Below, piece by piece: positions 42,705 to 51,149 of a stretch of DNA of 64,000 bases. Numbering within the stretch: the first letter of the stretch is position 1; each line of letters begins with the position of its first letter. The notes beneath the pieces were generated by a model. The model did no database searches, was not told the origin of the DNA, and was given only the letters and a program-made list of their open reading frames with translations. The translations under genes were made by a program, and so were the position numbers. The DNA comes from Candidatus Gracilibacteria bacterium (lineage in GTDB: Bacteria; Patescibacteriota; Gracilibacteria; UBA1369; UBA12473). The DNA is taken from NCBI GenBank assembly GCA_041658685.1, contig JBAZZS010000001.1:434001-498000 (forward strand). The letters run 5' to 3'.

Positions 42705-43940
42705 ATGGGAAAAAACAAAGTCGGGAAAAAACTCCCTACACTTAATTCCATCGAAGAGGCTTTACGCGAAATCAAAAAAGGAAACCCCGTGATTGTGGTG
42801 GACGACGAAGATCGCGAAAACGAAGGCGATTTAATCATGGCTGCGGATAAAGTCACTCCGGAAAAAGTTAATTTTTACGCCAAAGAAGGACGCGGTCTTA
42901 TTTGTATGCCCATTGAAAAAGCCATTGCCGATCGTTTGGACCTTCCTTCCATGACATTAAACAATACGGAATCCACTCGATGCAATTTCACCATATCCGT
43001 GGATGCCAAAAAAGATGTCTCTACGGGAATTTCCGCAAAAGACAGGGCTAAAACCATTCTCACCGCCATGCGCCCGGACTCCAAACCCGAGGATTTCATT
43101 CGGCCCGGACATATTTTCCCCATTCGTGCCGCGGAAGGCGGAGTCTTGGTCCGAGCCGGCCACAGCGAAGCGGCCGTGGACCTCGCACGACTCGCCGGAT
43201 TCCAAGGCGGAGGCATGATTTGTGAAATCATCCAAAACAACGGAGAAATGGCGCGACTCAAGGCCTTGATTCCTTTTGCAAAAAAACACGGACTCAAAAT
43301 CATTTCCATCAAAGATCTCATCCACTATCGAAGTCAAAAAGAAAAACTTGTGGAACTTAAAGTAAAAACCAACCTTAAAACAAAATACGGCGACTTTAAA
43401 ATCGCGGTGTATAAAGAAAAAAATAACGGATTGGAACACGTCGCACTCATCCACGGAAAAATTCGAGGACAAAAAAATGTACTCGTGCGCGTGCACTCCG
43501 AATGCATGACCGGAGACGTGTTCGGATCCATGCAGTGCGACTGCCATCCACAACTTGAAAAATCCCTTTTCATCATTGGGAAAAAGAAAAACGGCATTCT
43601 TCTTTATATGAGACAAGAAGGTCGTGGCATCGGGCTCATCAATAAACTCAAGGCTTACGATCTCCAAAGTAAAGAAGGACTCGACACCGTGGAAGCCAAC
43701 TTGAAACTGGGTTTTCAGGCGGATTTACGCCATTACGGCATTGGGGCTCAAATTTTAGCGGATTTAGGACTTACGACGATCCATCTCATGACCAACAATC
43801 CTAAAAAAATCATAGGATTTGAAGGTTACGGACTTAAAGTCACCCAACGTGTTTCCATTGAAATTTCACCGCAAGCTCGCACCCGAAAATACCTCACCGT
43901 GAAAAAAGAAAAAATGGGGCATTGGCTCAAACAAGTCTAA
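42705..43940 (+). CDS. ribBA: Bifunctional 3,4-DHBP synthase / GTP cyclohydrolase II
   Basis: Supplies both substrates of riboflavin synthesis. The DHBP synthase part has DDEDRENEGDLIMAAD, STGISAKDRAKTI and RPGHIFPIRAAEGGVL with HSEAAVDL. The GTP cyclohydrolase II part has HSECMTGDVFGSMQCDCHPQ with the zinc Cys ligands, RQEGRGIGLINKLKAYDLQ, DLRHYGIGAQILADLG and LMTNNPKKI. 411 residues from ATG 42705; the upstream frame overlapping tsf was not used. ribD follows after a permease gene. No FMN riboswitch is visible upstream. Confidence 0.96.
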   Translation: MGKNKVGKKLPTLNSIEEALREIKKGNPVIVVDDEDRENEGDLIMAADKVTPEKVNFYAKEGRGLICMPIEKAIADRLDLPSMTLNNTESTRCNFTISVDAKKDVSTGISAKDRAKTILTAMRPDSKPEDFIRPGHIFPIRAAEGGVLVRAGHSEAAVDLARLAGFQGGGMICEIIQNNGEMARLKALIPFAKKHGLKIISIKDLIHYRSQKEKLVELKVKTNLKTKYGDFKIAVYKEKNNGLEHVALIHGKIRGQKNVLVRVHSECMTGDVFGSMQCDCHPQLEKSLFIIGKKKNGILLYMRQEGRGIGLINKLKAYDLQSKEGLDTVEANLKLGFQADLRHYGIGAQILADLGLTTIHLMTNNPKKIIGFEGYGLKVTQRVSIEISPQARTRKYLTVKKEKMGHWLKQV

Positions 43941-43945
43941 AATAA

Positions 43946-44097
43946 CCCGAGGGGGCACGGCTGGTTCCCCCTCGGGAGCTCCCCTTCCAAGTTGTTGTTC
44001 GTTAAAATTTTCTCCGCTTAATTCCGCTACGGTCGCAACTTCGGGACCCACGAGACCCGAAAATTGCTGTAGCGTCATGCGCTCCAAAAATTTTAAC
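43946..44097. other. Two-hairpin structured element after ribBA
   Basis: Hairpin 1: CCCGAGGGGG/CCCCCTCGGG, perfect 10 bp with an 11-base loop (43946-43976). Read on the minus strand it is followed by TTATTTT, so it could terminate a minus-strand transcript. Element 2: outer arms GTTAAAATTTT (44001-44011) and AAAATTTTAAC (44087-44097), perfect 11 bp, enclosing CGCTAC/GTAGCG, GCAA/TTGC and TCGGG/CCCGA (44025-44074). The minus strand has an open frame across both hairpins, but it also runs into ribBA and I do not call it a gene. Could be a small RNA, a mobile hairpin element, or a terminator complex. Confidence 0.6.
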
Positions 44098-44134
44098 TCA
44101 CCTTGAGTATCTGAAAAAACATTAAAATAATTTA

Positions 44135-44887
44135 ATGGATTACCGCGCCATTCTCATCATCATCCTTGCAAACCTCTTGGCCGGATTTATTGGCGCACAA
44201 GTCGGAGGCGGAGGTTTAATCAGCATACCCACGTTGTTGTTTCTGGGAATCCCGGCTCCCAATGCCATCGCCATCTCAAAATTCGCCGATATTTTTCTTA
44301 ATTTTTCCGGAGCGTTTCACTATTTAAAAAAAGGAAAATTTTCCCTGAAAATCGCTTTATTATTCGGCATTATTTGTACCATTGGAGGAGGAATAGGCGC
44401 CGGCATCACGTTGAACATCGACAAATCTTTATTAAATCAAATCATCAGCATTCTTTTAATCTTTTTGCTTTTCATCACCCTTTTAAAAAAAGAAATAGGA
44501 CTTTCAGATCAAACATATCACGTTCAAAAAAAACATCTGGTTTACTTATTACCCATCGCTTTTTTGCTGGGAATTTACGGCGGAGCCATCGGCATCGCCA
44601 CGTGCACACTCTTAGCTTTTTACTTCGTTTTTCAAGGCCAAAGTTTTTCACAAGGTATGGGCTTGGCACTTTTCATCAGTTTTTTGGTGGCCATCAGTTC
44701 ATCTCTCGTTTTCTTCTATTATGGATCAATTTGGTTCCTGTACGCCATCCCTCAAGCCATCGCCTCAGCCATTGGAGCTTATTTCGGATCCAAATGTGCC
44801 ATTAAAAAAGGAAATCTTTGGGTCAAAGGGTTTCTCGTTGTAATCGTCACGATTTCCATCATTAAATTATTATTGGAATCCTTCTAA
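44135..44887 (+). CDS. Sulfite exporter TauE/SafE-family permease
   Basis: 250-residue membrane protein with about eight hydrophobic segments in two halves. The first half has GFIGAQVGGGGLISIPTLLF followed by PNAIAISKFADIF. The second repeats the pattern with GIYGGAIGIATCTLLAFYF and GLALFISFLVAISSSLVFF. These are the TauE signatures (PF01925); the substrate is usually a small organic or sulfur anion. Its stop is directly followed by the ribD ATG, so the two are co-transcribed. Whether it moves anything related to riboflavin is unknown. Confidence 0.88.
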   Translation: MDYRAILIIILANLLAGFIGAQVGGGGLISIPTLLFLGIPAPNAIAISKFADIFLNFSGAFHYLKKGKFSLKIALLFGIICTIGGGIGAGITLNIDKSLLNQIISILLIFLLFITLLKKEIGLSDQTYHVQKKHLVYLLPIAFLLGIYGGAIGIATCTLLAFYFVFQGQSFSQGMGLALFISFLVAISSSLVFFYYGSIWFLYAIPQAIASAIGAYFGSKCAIKKGNLWVKGFLVVIVTISIIKLLLESF

Positions 44888-45961
44888 ATGAAAAATGCCT
44901 CCAACGCATTCATGGCGCGAGCCGCGAAACTCGCATGGAAAGGAAAAGGAAAGGTCGAGCCCAATCCTATGGTGGGCGCAATTTTTATAAAAAATAAAAA
45001 AATTATTGCCGAGGGCTGGCATCAAAAATTTGGAGGACCCCATGCTGAAATCAATGCCATCCAAGCCGCAAAAAAGGCTAAAAAATCACTCAAGGGCGCA
45101 ACGCTTTATGTCACGCTGGAACCCTGCTGTCATTATGGGAAACAACCCCCTTGCACCGAAGCACTAAAAGCATTGAGACTAAAAAAAGTGATTTTTGCCA
45201 CATTAGACCCCAATCCCCTCGTTCGCGGAAAAGGAATTAAAATCCTTAAAAAAGCCGGAATCATCACTGAAAAAATGGAAACTCACGAAACACGCGACTT
45301 AAACGCCATTTATCTCACAAACACTCTCAAAAAACGCCCCTTTATTCACCTCAAAACCGCGTGCACTCAAGACGGAAAAATCACGCTTCAAAAAGGAAAA
45401 TCCACTGCATTAACCGGGGAAAAATCTCAAAAAAAAGTCCACGAACTCCGTGCCCGATACGACGGCATTTTAATTGGAGTGAACACGCTTCTCATCGACA
45501 ATCCACGCCTCACGGTTCGATCTGTAAAACCCACAAAAAATCCAACTCGAATCATTCTCGACAGTCATCTTCGAACTCCGTTTTCATCCCAAATTTTCAA
45601 AGAAAAAGGCCACACTATTCTTGCAACCACCACTCCCCTTCCCTCCGGGAAAAAACTTCCGCCTCGCACCACCCTTCTTGTCTGCAAAAAAACAAAAACC
45701 GGGAAAATAGACCTCCATGACCTGCTTAAAAAGCTTTTCGCACTCAACATTCGCAGTGTCCTAATCGAAGGCGGCGAACAAGTAAATACAAGCTTTCTCA
45801 AAGCAAAACTGGTAGATCACGTCACGTTTATTTTCACTCCGCATCGCGCCAACAACGCGTCCCTCCCCTCTCTTTTTGATCGTAAAATCCTGCCAAAAAT
45901 TCATTTCAATAACCCCTCTTTTATCAAAATCGGGAAAGATTTGTGGGTAGAAATGTCATAA
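44888..45961 (+). CDS. ribD: Bifunctional riboflavin deaminase/reductase
   Basis: Second and third steps of riboflavin synthesis. The deaminase half has PNPMVGAIFIKN, GPHAEINAI and LEPCCHYGKQPPCTEAL, which give the zinc His/Cys ligands and the catalytic Glu. The reductase half has HLKTACTQDGKI, DGILIGVNTLLIDNPRLTVR and VLIEGGEQVNTSF. 357 residues, normal length. It abuts the TauE-family gene and is followed by repeat copy C. The lumazine and riboflavin synthases (RibH, RibE) are not in the window. Confidence 0.94.
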   Translation: MKNASNAFMARAAKLAWKGKGKVEPNPMVGAIFIKNKKIIAEGWHQKFGGPHAEINAIQAAKKAKKSLKGATLYVTLEPCCHYGKQPPCTEALKALRLKKVIFATLDPNPLVRGKGIKILKKAGIITEKMETHETRDLNAIYLTNTLKKRPFIHLKTACTQDGKITLQKGKSTALTGEKSQKKVHELRARYDGILIGVNTLLIDNPRLTVRSVKPTKNPTRIILDSHLRTPFSSQIFKEKGHTILATTTPLPSGKKLPPRTTLLVCKKTKTGKIDLHDLLKKLFALNIRSVLIEGGEQVNTSFLKAKLVDHVTFIFTPHRANNASLPSLFDRKILPKIHFNNPSFIKIGKDLWVEMS

Positions 45962-45995
45962 GAAAGAAGGCGAATAGATTTTTGAGGATATTTTG

Positions 45996-46109
45996 AGACA
46001 AGAGGGAGAGGAAAATTTTTGTGAACATTTTCAAGGAAGAGGACACGAGGATCATGTATCCGAGTGTCCGACTCCCATGTGAACAAAAATTCTTCCTTCC
46101 CGATTGTCT
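45996..46109 (+). repeat. Structured inverted repeat family 1, copy C
   Basis: Nearly the same as copy B (28.2 kb), with paired changes. The outer stem is AGACAA/TTGTCT (B: AGGCAA/TTGCCT) and the upper stem GTGAACAT/ATGTGAAC (B: GTGAGCAT/ATGCGAAC). The apical loop carries a one-base insertion and a change that restores a G-C pair (GGATCATG-TATCC). It follows ribD. About 150 bp of further sequence up to the next gene holds only a promoter candidate. Confidence 0.85.
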
Positions 46110-46244
46110 TTAATAATGCAAAATGCGGGGGAAAGGACACTCCGCTTCGCTACGTGTCTGGATGGGCATATCCGAAAAAAGCTTTGCGTCTCCTTTTAAA
46201 AAATATTCGACCTATTTCGCCTTCCATTTCCCTAGAAAATAAGG

Positions 46245-46250
46245 TATAAT
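46245..46250 (+). promoter_or_regulatory. -10 box (TATAAT) for the MFS-HEAT gene
   Basis: Consensus TATAAT, 28 bp before the ATG at 46279. A weak -35 (TTCCAT) lies 17 bp further upstream. Confidence 0.45.
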
Positions 46251-46278
46251 TAAGGGATTAAAAATAAAAACAAAACAA

Positions 46279-48786
46279 ATGATTGCGGGTTTTCTTCATC
46301 GGATCACCAATGTCGGGCATAAAGAATGGCCGCGCGTGATTTTAGCATGGAGTCTGCAACTGATTTTGCGTACCGGATTTGTCATCGGGTGGACCGTAAC
46401 ACTCGCCATGTTCATCAACCGTATCGGAATTGAGGCCATGCCTTATCTCCTGGTTTTGAACGCGGTTTTGGTGATCGTGGGAAGCATGATTTATTCAAAT
46501 CTTCTCAGAATCATCAAGCGTCCGATTCTCATCATTTACACCACCCTGCTTTCCGGATCTTTGCTTCTGCTTTCAACCCTTTTCGTCTACCAAAACCCCA
46601 TCGCTTTTTTTGGGGTCATTCTCATCGCTCAATCCGTTTTCCTTTCGCAACTCAATATTCTTATTTCTCTCTTTATTGAAGATCTTTTTTCTCCCTTGGA
46701 AAGCGAACGCACCTTTCCTGTCATCGCTTCTTCCGAAAACCTTGGAGGAGTGATTGGAGGTCTTATTTTAACCACCGGACTCGAGTTTCTTCCCTCCTAC
46801 AAATTCATCTACGTGTGGATGCTCATTCTCACCCTTGTCATCCCCACCATTCTCACGTCACAAGTTTATAAACAAAAAATTCCCTCATTAAAAAGCCCGG
46901 AAGAACACGACTCACTCAAAGGCTCTCCGTTCATGACCATGTTCAAAGGAGCAAAAAAAATACGAAAAATCCCATTTTTACAAGGCATCGCCCTCCTTGT
47001 CATGTTGCAATTCATGATGGCCAATTTCATGGAATTTCAGTACACCAAAGCCATCCAAAGCACGATTGAAGAACAAGCCAATCAAATCACCTTTGATTCG
47101 CAAAATTATGCTCCGGGCACAGACCTTAATGTCAGCCTCGTCAACCTGCAAGCCGTGGACTTAAATGCCAAAGAAGCTTACCTCGAACATGAGCTCACCA
47201 AAGATCTCGGTGTTTTACAAATCATCATTTCGTCAGGCAGTTTTTTGGTGCAAATCCTTCTCGCGTCTCGAATCATAAGCGGACTCGGGATCATTGGCTC
47301 CATGATTTTAAGCCCATTGGTAACCTTATTACACCTTTTTGGCATGGTGTGGAATTTCAACTTTTTTACCGCAGCCACGGGACGCAGCAGTTTTGAAATC
47401 ACGGGAGGAATTTTCCGCAACGCCTACCACTCTTCGTACTACGCTCTGCCTGAAAAAATTCGCAGTCAAATCAAAGAATTCATGGAAGGCTTTATCAAAC
47501 CACTGGGGGCCATTTTGGTTTTCGGACTTTTCTTCTTGATCCAATCCATCTTTCATTTAAAAGGCACGGAAGAAATCATGGCCATCAACGGTCTGATGAT
47601 CGGTCTCGCCCTATTCATGTTATTCCGTCTTCTTTTTCTTAAAAAGAACTACACGCAACTCTGCCATCACAACCTAGAAGGAGAACGAGACTTAGCCACC
47701 CGAATCGGCGCCATTGAAATCCTGAGTCAAAAAGGTCATGAAATCAAAGAAAAAGCCTTGATCAAACACTTAAAACGCATCGGAGAACATGAACGCATTA
47801 AAATTAAAATCCTCGAAGCACTGGCGCGCCGCCAAAATCCCGAGGTGATCACAGACATTCTCGATTGCCTCAAGCATGAAACCGAAGACGTGACTTTATC
47901 CGCATTGGGAACCCTTCATCAACTTAAAACCTTAAAAAGTTATCTTAAAAAACACGTTTTTACGCGCTATCGAACCCTCGAAACCGTCAAACACCTTTTC
48001 CATAACAATCCTTCCAAAAAAATCCGAGCGTCGTGCATAACATTTTTAGCAAAAATCGATCATGGGGACCTCATCCCTTTTATTTTAAATGAAATGAACA
48101 AAGACGACGAACAAATCCAAAGCGCCTGCATTAAAGCGTGCCGTGAATTCAACGATTCCAACATCATTCCGTACATCAAACCCTACCTCAACCATCCCAA
48201 CGATTACGTCCGCGCCGAAGCCATCCGAACGTTGTGGCAATTCGAATTTTTACATCCCACGCTTTTGCATTATCTGCATCAAATGAAACAAAAAGAACAA
48301 AAAAACACCATCCTGGCCTCCCTCATGATTTTGGGAGACATTGGGGAACGAAACGATCTCCCCTATCTCATTCAAAATCTCGCTTCCCAAGACCGCGACA
48401 TTCAAAGAAAAGCAGCCAAAGCTCTGGCCAAACACAATCATCCGGCCTGCATCCCCCATTTGGTGGAACTCATACTGCACGGCGATACCTTCATTTCCAA
48501 AAAAATAAAAAAATTCGTCCAAACGTTATCTCCAACTCTTGCGGGTCGTATCGGAAAACTTCTCCACCTTCGCGCCTCGGAATACATTCACGATCTACTG
48601 ATTCATCTCGATGCGAACACCATTGCCGAACTCGACCACAACACTCTTGAAAAACTCAAAAAAGCCTATGAAGCCATTGAAGAACATGAAGAAATCGAAA
48701 AAATAGAAGCCATTTTAAAACACCAACAAAAAGCCACTCGTTCTCCGGCATTTATTACCCAAAATCCCTATGCTGTCTCCGCATAA
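46279..48786 (+). CDS. MFS-like/nucleotide-transporter-like membrane domain fused to HEAT repeats
   Basis: 835 residues. Residues ~1-430 form about 10-12 transmembrane helices in an MFS-type arrangement, similar in build to the Npt/ADP-ATP translocase-like transporters that often carry HEAT tails. Residues ~455-780 are helical repeats of ~31 residues (for example RIGAIEILSQKGHEIKEKAL, IRASCITFLAKIDHGDLIPF, VRAEAIRTLWQF), matching HEAT/PBS-lyase repeats. The C-terminal ~50 residues are a charged coil. Its stop codon lies 17 bp inside the next gene, a SpoIIE-type phosphatase, implying coupled translation and a shared function, perhaps sensing through the membrane. The transport substrate is unknown. 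Confidence 0.75.
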   Translation: MIAGFLHRITNVGHKEWPRVILAWSLQLILRTGFVIGWTVTLAMFINRIGIEAMPYLLVLNAVLVIVGSMIYSNLLRIIKRPILIIYTTLLSGSLLLLSTLFVYQNPIAFFGVILIAQSVFLSQLNILISLFIEDLFSPLESERTFPVIASSENLGGVIGGLILTTGLEFLPSYKFIYVWMLILTLVIPTILTSQVYKQKIPSLKSPEEHDSLKGSPFMTMFKGAKKIRKIPFLQGIALLVMLQFMMANFMEFQYTKAIQSTIEEQANQITFDSQNYAPGTDLNVSLVNLQAVDLNAKEAYLEHELTKDLGVLQIIISSGSFLVQILLASRIISGLGIIGSMILSPLVTLLHLFGMVWNFNFFTAATGRSSFEITGGIFRNAYHSSYYALPEKIRSQIKEFMEGFIKPLGAILVFGLFFLIQSIFHLKGTEEIMAINGLMIGLALFMLFRLLFLKKNYTQLCHHNLEGERDLATRIGAIEILSQKGHEIKEKALIKHLKRIGEHERIKIKILEALARRQNPEVITDILDCLKHETEDVTLSALGTLHQLKTLKSYLKKHVFTRYRTLETVKHLFHNNPSKKIRASCITFLAKIDHGDLIPFILNEMNKDDEQIQSACIKACREFNDSNIIPYIKPYLNHPNDYVRAEAIRTLWQFEFLHPTLLHYLHQMKQKEQKNTILASLMILGDIGERNDLPYLIQNLASQDRDIQRKAAKALAKHNHPACIPHLVELILHGDTFISKKIKKFVQTLSPTLAGRIGKLLHLRASEYIHDLLIHLDANTIAELDHNTLEKLKKAYEAIEEHEEIEKIEAILKHQQKATRSPAFITQNPYAVSA

Positions 48787-49948
48787 AAAACTGTTATGGA
48801 AATTCATTCTTTTTGAACTGATCCTACTGGGATCGGGAGTCGGCATTTGGTTCTTTTTAAAAGACTACATTCTCCATGCATTCATTGGGATTTTCGTATT
48901 ATCGATCGCATTCTTTTTCATCCAAATCAGTTGGCCCTTTAATAAAATTTTAAAGGAATTCAAAGCCCTGCTCACCGGCAAACAATACCGTCGCATTTAC
49001 ACCAAAAAAACAGACGAAATCGGGGTGGTCGCGCATTTTTTCAATGAAATCACTCGCAGTCTCGAACGCGTTTCCACAGACATCAAAGAACATCGCCGTA
49101 TCTCATCCGAGCTCAATGTTGCTCAAAAGATTCAAGATGACCTTTTACCCAAAAAAGCACCCCCCATCAAAGGCCTCGACATCATTGCCCGAACCAAACC
49201 TGCGGCTGAAATCGGGGGAGACTGTTTTGACTTCATCAAAAAAGGAAATCAAACATTCATTTATATGGGAGATGTCACGGGACACGGGATTCCCTCCGGA
49301 TTGGTCATGATGATCGTCAACACGCTCATTCATACATTTGCGGACATGGTTCAAGACTCCAAACAATTGCTCGTACAAGTCAATAAATACCTGAAACCTC
49401 GCATTCAACGCACCATGTTTATGACCATGACCATGCTGCGTTGGGATGAAGAGAATCAACAAATGTTCTACACCGGCGCCGGACACGAAACGATTTTACA
49501 TTATAAAAAAATAGACCATTCACTTGAAAATAAAGCCGCCGGAGGTATTGCGCTGGGGATGGTCCCCAACAACGAAGCGTTGCTAAAAGAAATGCCTTTC
49601 CCTCTAAGCGAAGGCGATTTTGTTATCTTATACAGCGACGGAATTATTGAAGGAAAAAATGACGAAGGTGAACGGTTTGAAATCTCACGTCTGATTAAAA
49701 TCATTGAAAAAAACGCCCCCACTGCCCCGACAGCCGAAGATTTATTCCGACATATATCCACCGAACTCACACGATTTTTGGGAGACACGGTCCAACTTGA
49801 CGACATCACACTTATGGTTATTCGACGCGGAGAACCTTTCACAGGAACGGAAAATCTCTCTATTGTAGGAACAAAAGAGGCCTCAAAGAGTCTGATTGAC
49901 TACGGGAATACAAACGTGGAAGAATCCGGGCTGAAGGAAAGTAATTAG
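48770..49948 (+). CDS. Membrane-bound SpoIIE/RsbU-type PP2C phosphatase with HAMP-like linker
   Basis: 392 residues. Two N-terminal transmembrane helices (FILFELILLGSGVGIWFFL and FIGIFVLSIAFFFIQISW), a HAMP-like linker to residue ~105 and a coil (ELNVAQKIQDDLLP) lead into the PPM/SpoIIE domain. Metal-binding motifs are seen in AEIGGDCFDFIKKG, YMGDVTGHGIPSGLVMM, LYSDGIIEGKNDEGERF and QLDDITLMVI. It would dephosphorylate a STAS protein; the STAS/HATPase pair at 39.2-40.2 kb is the only such pair visible. It overlaps the MFS-HEAT gene by 17 bp. Confidence 0.9.
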   Translation: MLSPHKKLLWKFILFELILLGSGVGIWFFLKDYILHAFIGIFVLSIAFFFIQISWPFNKILKEFKALLTGKQYRRIYTKKTDEIGVVAHFFNEITRSLERVSTDIKEHRRISSELNVAQKIQDDLLPKKAPPIKGLDIIARTKPAAEIGGDCFDFIKKGNQTFIYMGDVTGHGIPSGLVMMIVNTLIHTFADMVQDSKQLLVQVNKYLKPRIQRTMFMTMTMLRWDEENQQMFYTGAGHETILHYKKIDHSLENKAAGGIALGMVPNNEALLKEMPFPLSEGDFVILYSDGIIEGKNDEGERFEISRLIKIIEKNAPTAPTAEDLFRHISTELTRFLGDTVQLDDITLMVIRRGEPFTGTENLSIVGTKEASKSLIDYGNTNVEESGLKESN

Positions 49949-49984
49949 GCCCATTCAATCATCAATGCAAATACTAAGATGACA

Positions 49985-50106
49985 TTCCGTGGAAGTGGAA
50001 AAGGAAAATTTTTGTGAACATTTTCAAGGAAGAAATGTCGAGAATCATGATCCGAGACATTTCGCTCCCATGTGAACGAAAATTCTTCCTGACCGCTTCC
50101 ATGGAA
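49985..50106 (+). repeat. Structured inverted repeat family 1, copy D
   Basis: Outer arms TTCCGTGGAAG/CTTCCATGGAA (one G-U), then AGGAAAATTTTTGT with its partner, GTGAACAT/ATGTGAAC with tandem G-A, and central stem GAAATGTC/GACATTTC closing on CGAG...CGAG. Against copy A the central stem shows a paired change (ATAT to ATGT on one side, ATAT to ACAT on the other). Sits between the phosphatase gene and queA, with its right end 18 bp from the queA ATG. Confidence 0.85.
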
Positions 50107-50123
50107 TATTCTTTCAACCATAA

Positions 50124-51149
50124 ATGGATATGAATATAAACGACTTCAATTACGCGCTCCCCAAAGAGCTCATTGCTCAAACCCCATTGCCCATGCGAAG
50201 CGATGCACGATTGATGGTCTTGGATCAAAAAAAGCAAACCATCACCCATCGCCATATTCGAGATCTCCCGGAAATTCTGACGCCCAATGACGTTCTGGTT
50301 TTCAATGAAACCAAGGTTTTTCCGGCACGAGTAAAAGGACTTATCGATGGAAAAGAAGTTGAAATTCTCCTACACAAAGAAATCACACCCGACACGTGGG
50401 AATGTCTTACAAAACCCGGGAAACGATTCTCTCTCGAGACCACGATTATATTTGATAAAAATCTAACCGCGACCGTCAAAAAAATCCAAACCGACGGATC
50501 ACGAATTCTCGTTTTTTCAAAATCAGGGCCCGAACTCCAATCTGTCATCGATCAAATTGGGGAAACGCCACTCCCCCCTTACATTCACCAACCCGGGAAT
50601 CTTTTCACGCAAGAATATCAAACCGTTTACGCCAAAAATCGAGGGAGTGTGGCTGCTCCCACCGCAGGGCTCCATTTCACGCAAGATTTACTCAAAAAAT
50701 TAAAAGAAAAAGAAGTCGAGCAACACTTCGTAACCTTGCACGTGGGCCGCGGCACTTTTGAACCTGTAAAGGTCGAAAATATCGCAGATCACGTCATGCA
50801 CCACGAATGGCTCGAGCTCACCCCTCAAACCGCCGCGGCCCTCAACACATTAAAAACCCAAGGCAAACGCATTTTCGCCATAGGCACAACCTCCTGCCGC
50901 GTGCTCGAATCCTGCGCCAAAAATAACTTTCTCACCCCCCAAACCAAAGAAACCAACCTCTTCATCACTCCGGGATATTCCTTCCAATTCATCGACGGAC
51001 TGCTCACCAATTTTCACCTCCCCAAAAGCACCCTGCTCATGCTGGTAAGCGCCCTGGCCGGAAAAGATTTCATGTTCAAAGCCTACCAAGAAGCCATCCG
51101 TCTTAAGTATCGCTTTTTCAGCTTCGGCGACGCCATGCTAATCGTGTAA
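50124..51149 (+). CDS. queA: S-adenosylmethionine:tRNA ribosyltransferase-isomerase
   Basis: Adds the epoxycyclopentanediol from SAM to preQ1-modified tRNA in queuosine synthesis. Signatures: FNYALPKELIAQTPLPMR near the start, LVFNETKVFPARV, RGSVAAPTAGLHFT, LHVGRGTFEPVK, GTTSCRVLES and LTNFHLPKSTLLMLVSAL, all typical for QueA. 341 residues, full length. The start could equally be ATG 50130. No other queuosine gene is in the window; preQ1 or queuine salvage may supply the precursor (inference). Confidence 0.95.
   Translation: MDMNINDFNYALPKELIAQTPLPMRSDARLMVLDQKKQTITHRHIRDLPEILTPNDVLVFNETKVFPARVKGLIDGKEVEILLHKEITPDTWECLTKPGKRFSLETTIIFDKNLTATVKKIQTDGSRILVFSKSGPELQSVIDQIGETPLPPYIHQPGNLFTQEYQTVYAKNRGSVAAPTAGLHFTQDLLKKLKEKEVEQHFVTLHVGRGTFEPVKVENIADHVMHHEWLELTPQTAAALNTLKTQGKRIFAIGTTSCRVLESCAKNNFLTPQTKETNLFITPGYSFQFIDGLLTNFHLPKSTLLMLVSALAGKDFMFKAYQEAIRLKYRFFSFGDAMLIV

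Noticed and set aside
42957..43667. 236-codon minus-strand ORF over ribBA
   Set aside because: Shadow of ribBA, whose motifs are unambiguous.
43866..44087. Minus-strand ORF of 73 codons after ribBA with orderly sequence
   Set aside because: It overlaps the ribBA coding end and is built from the two hairpins. Kept as a finding but not called as a gene.
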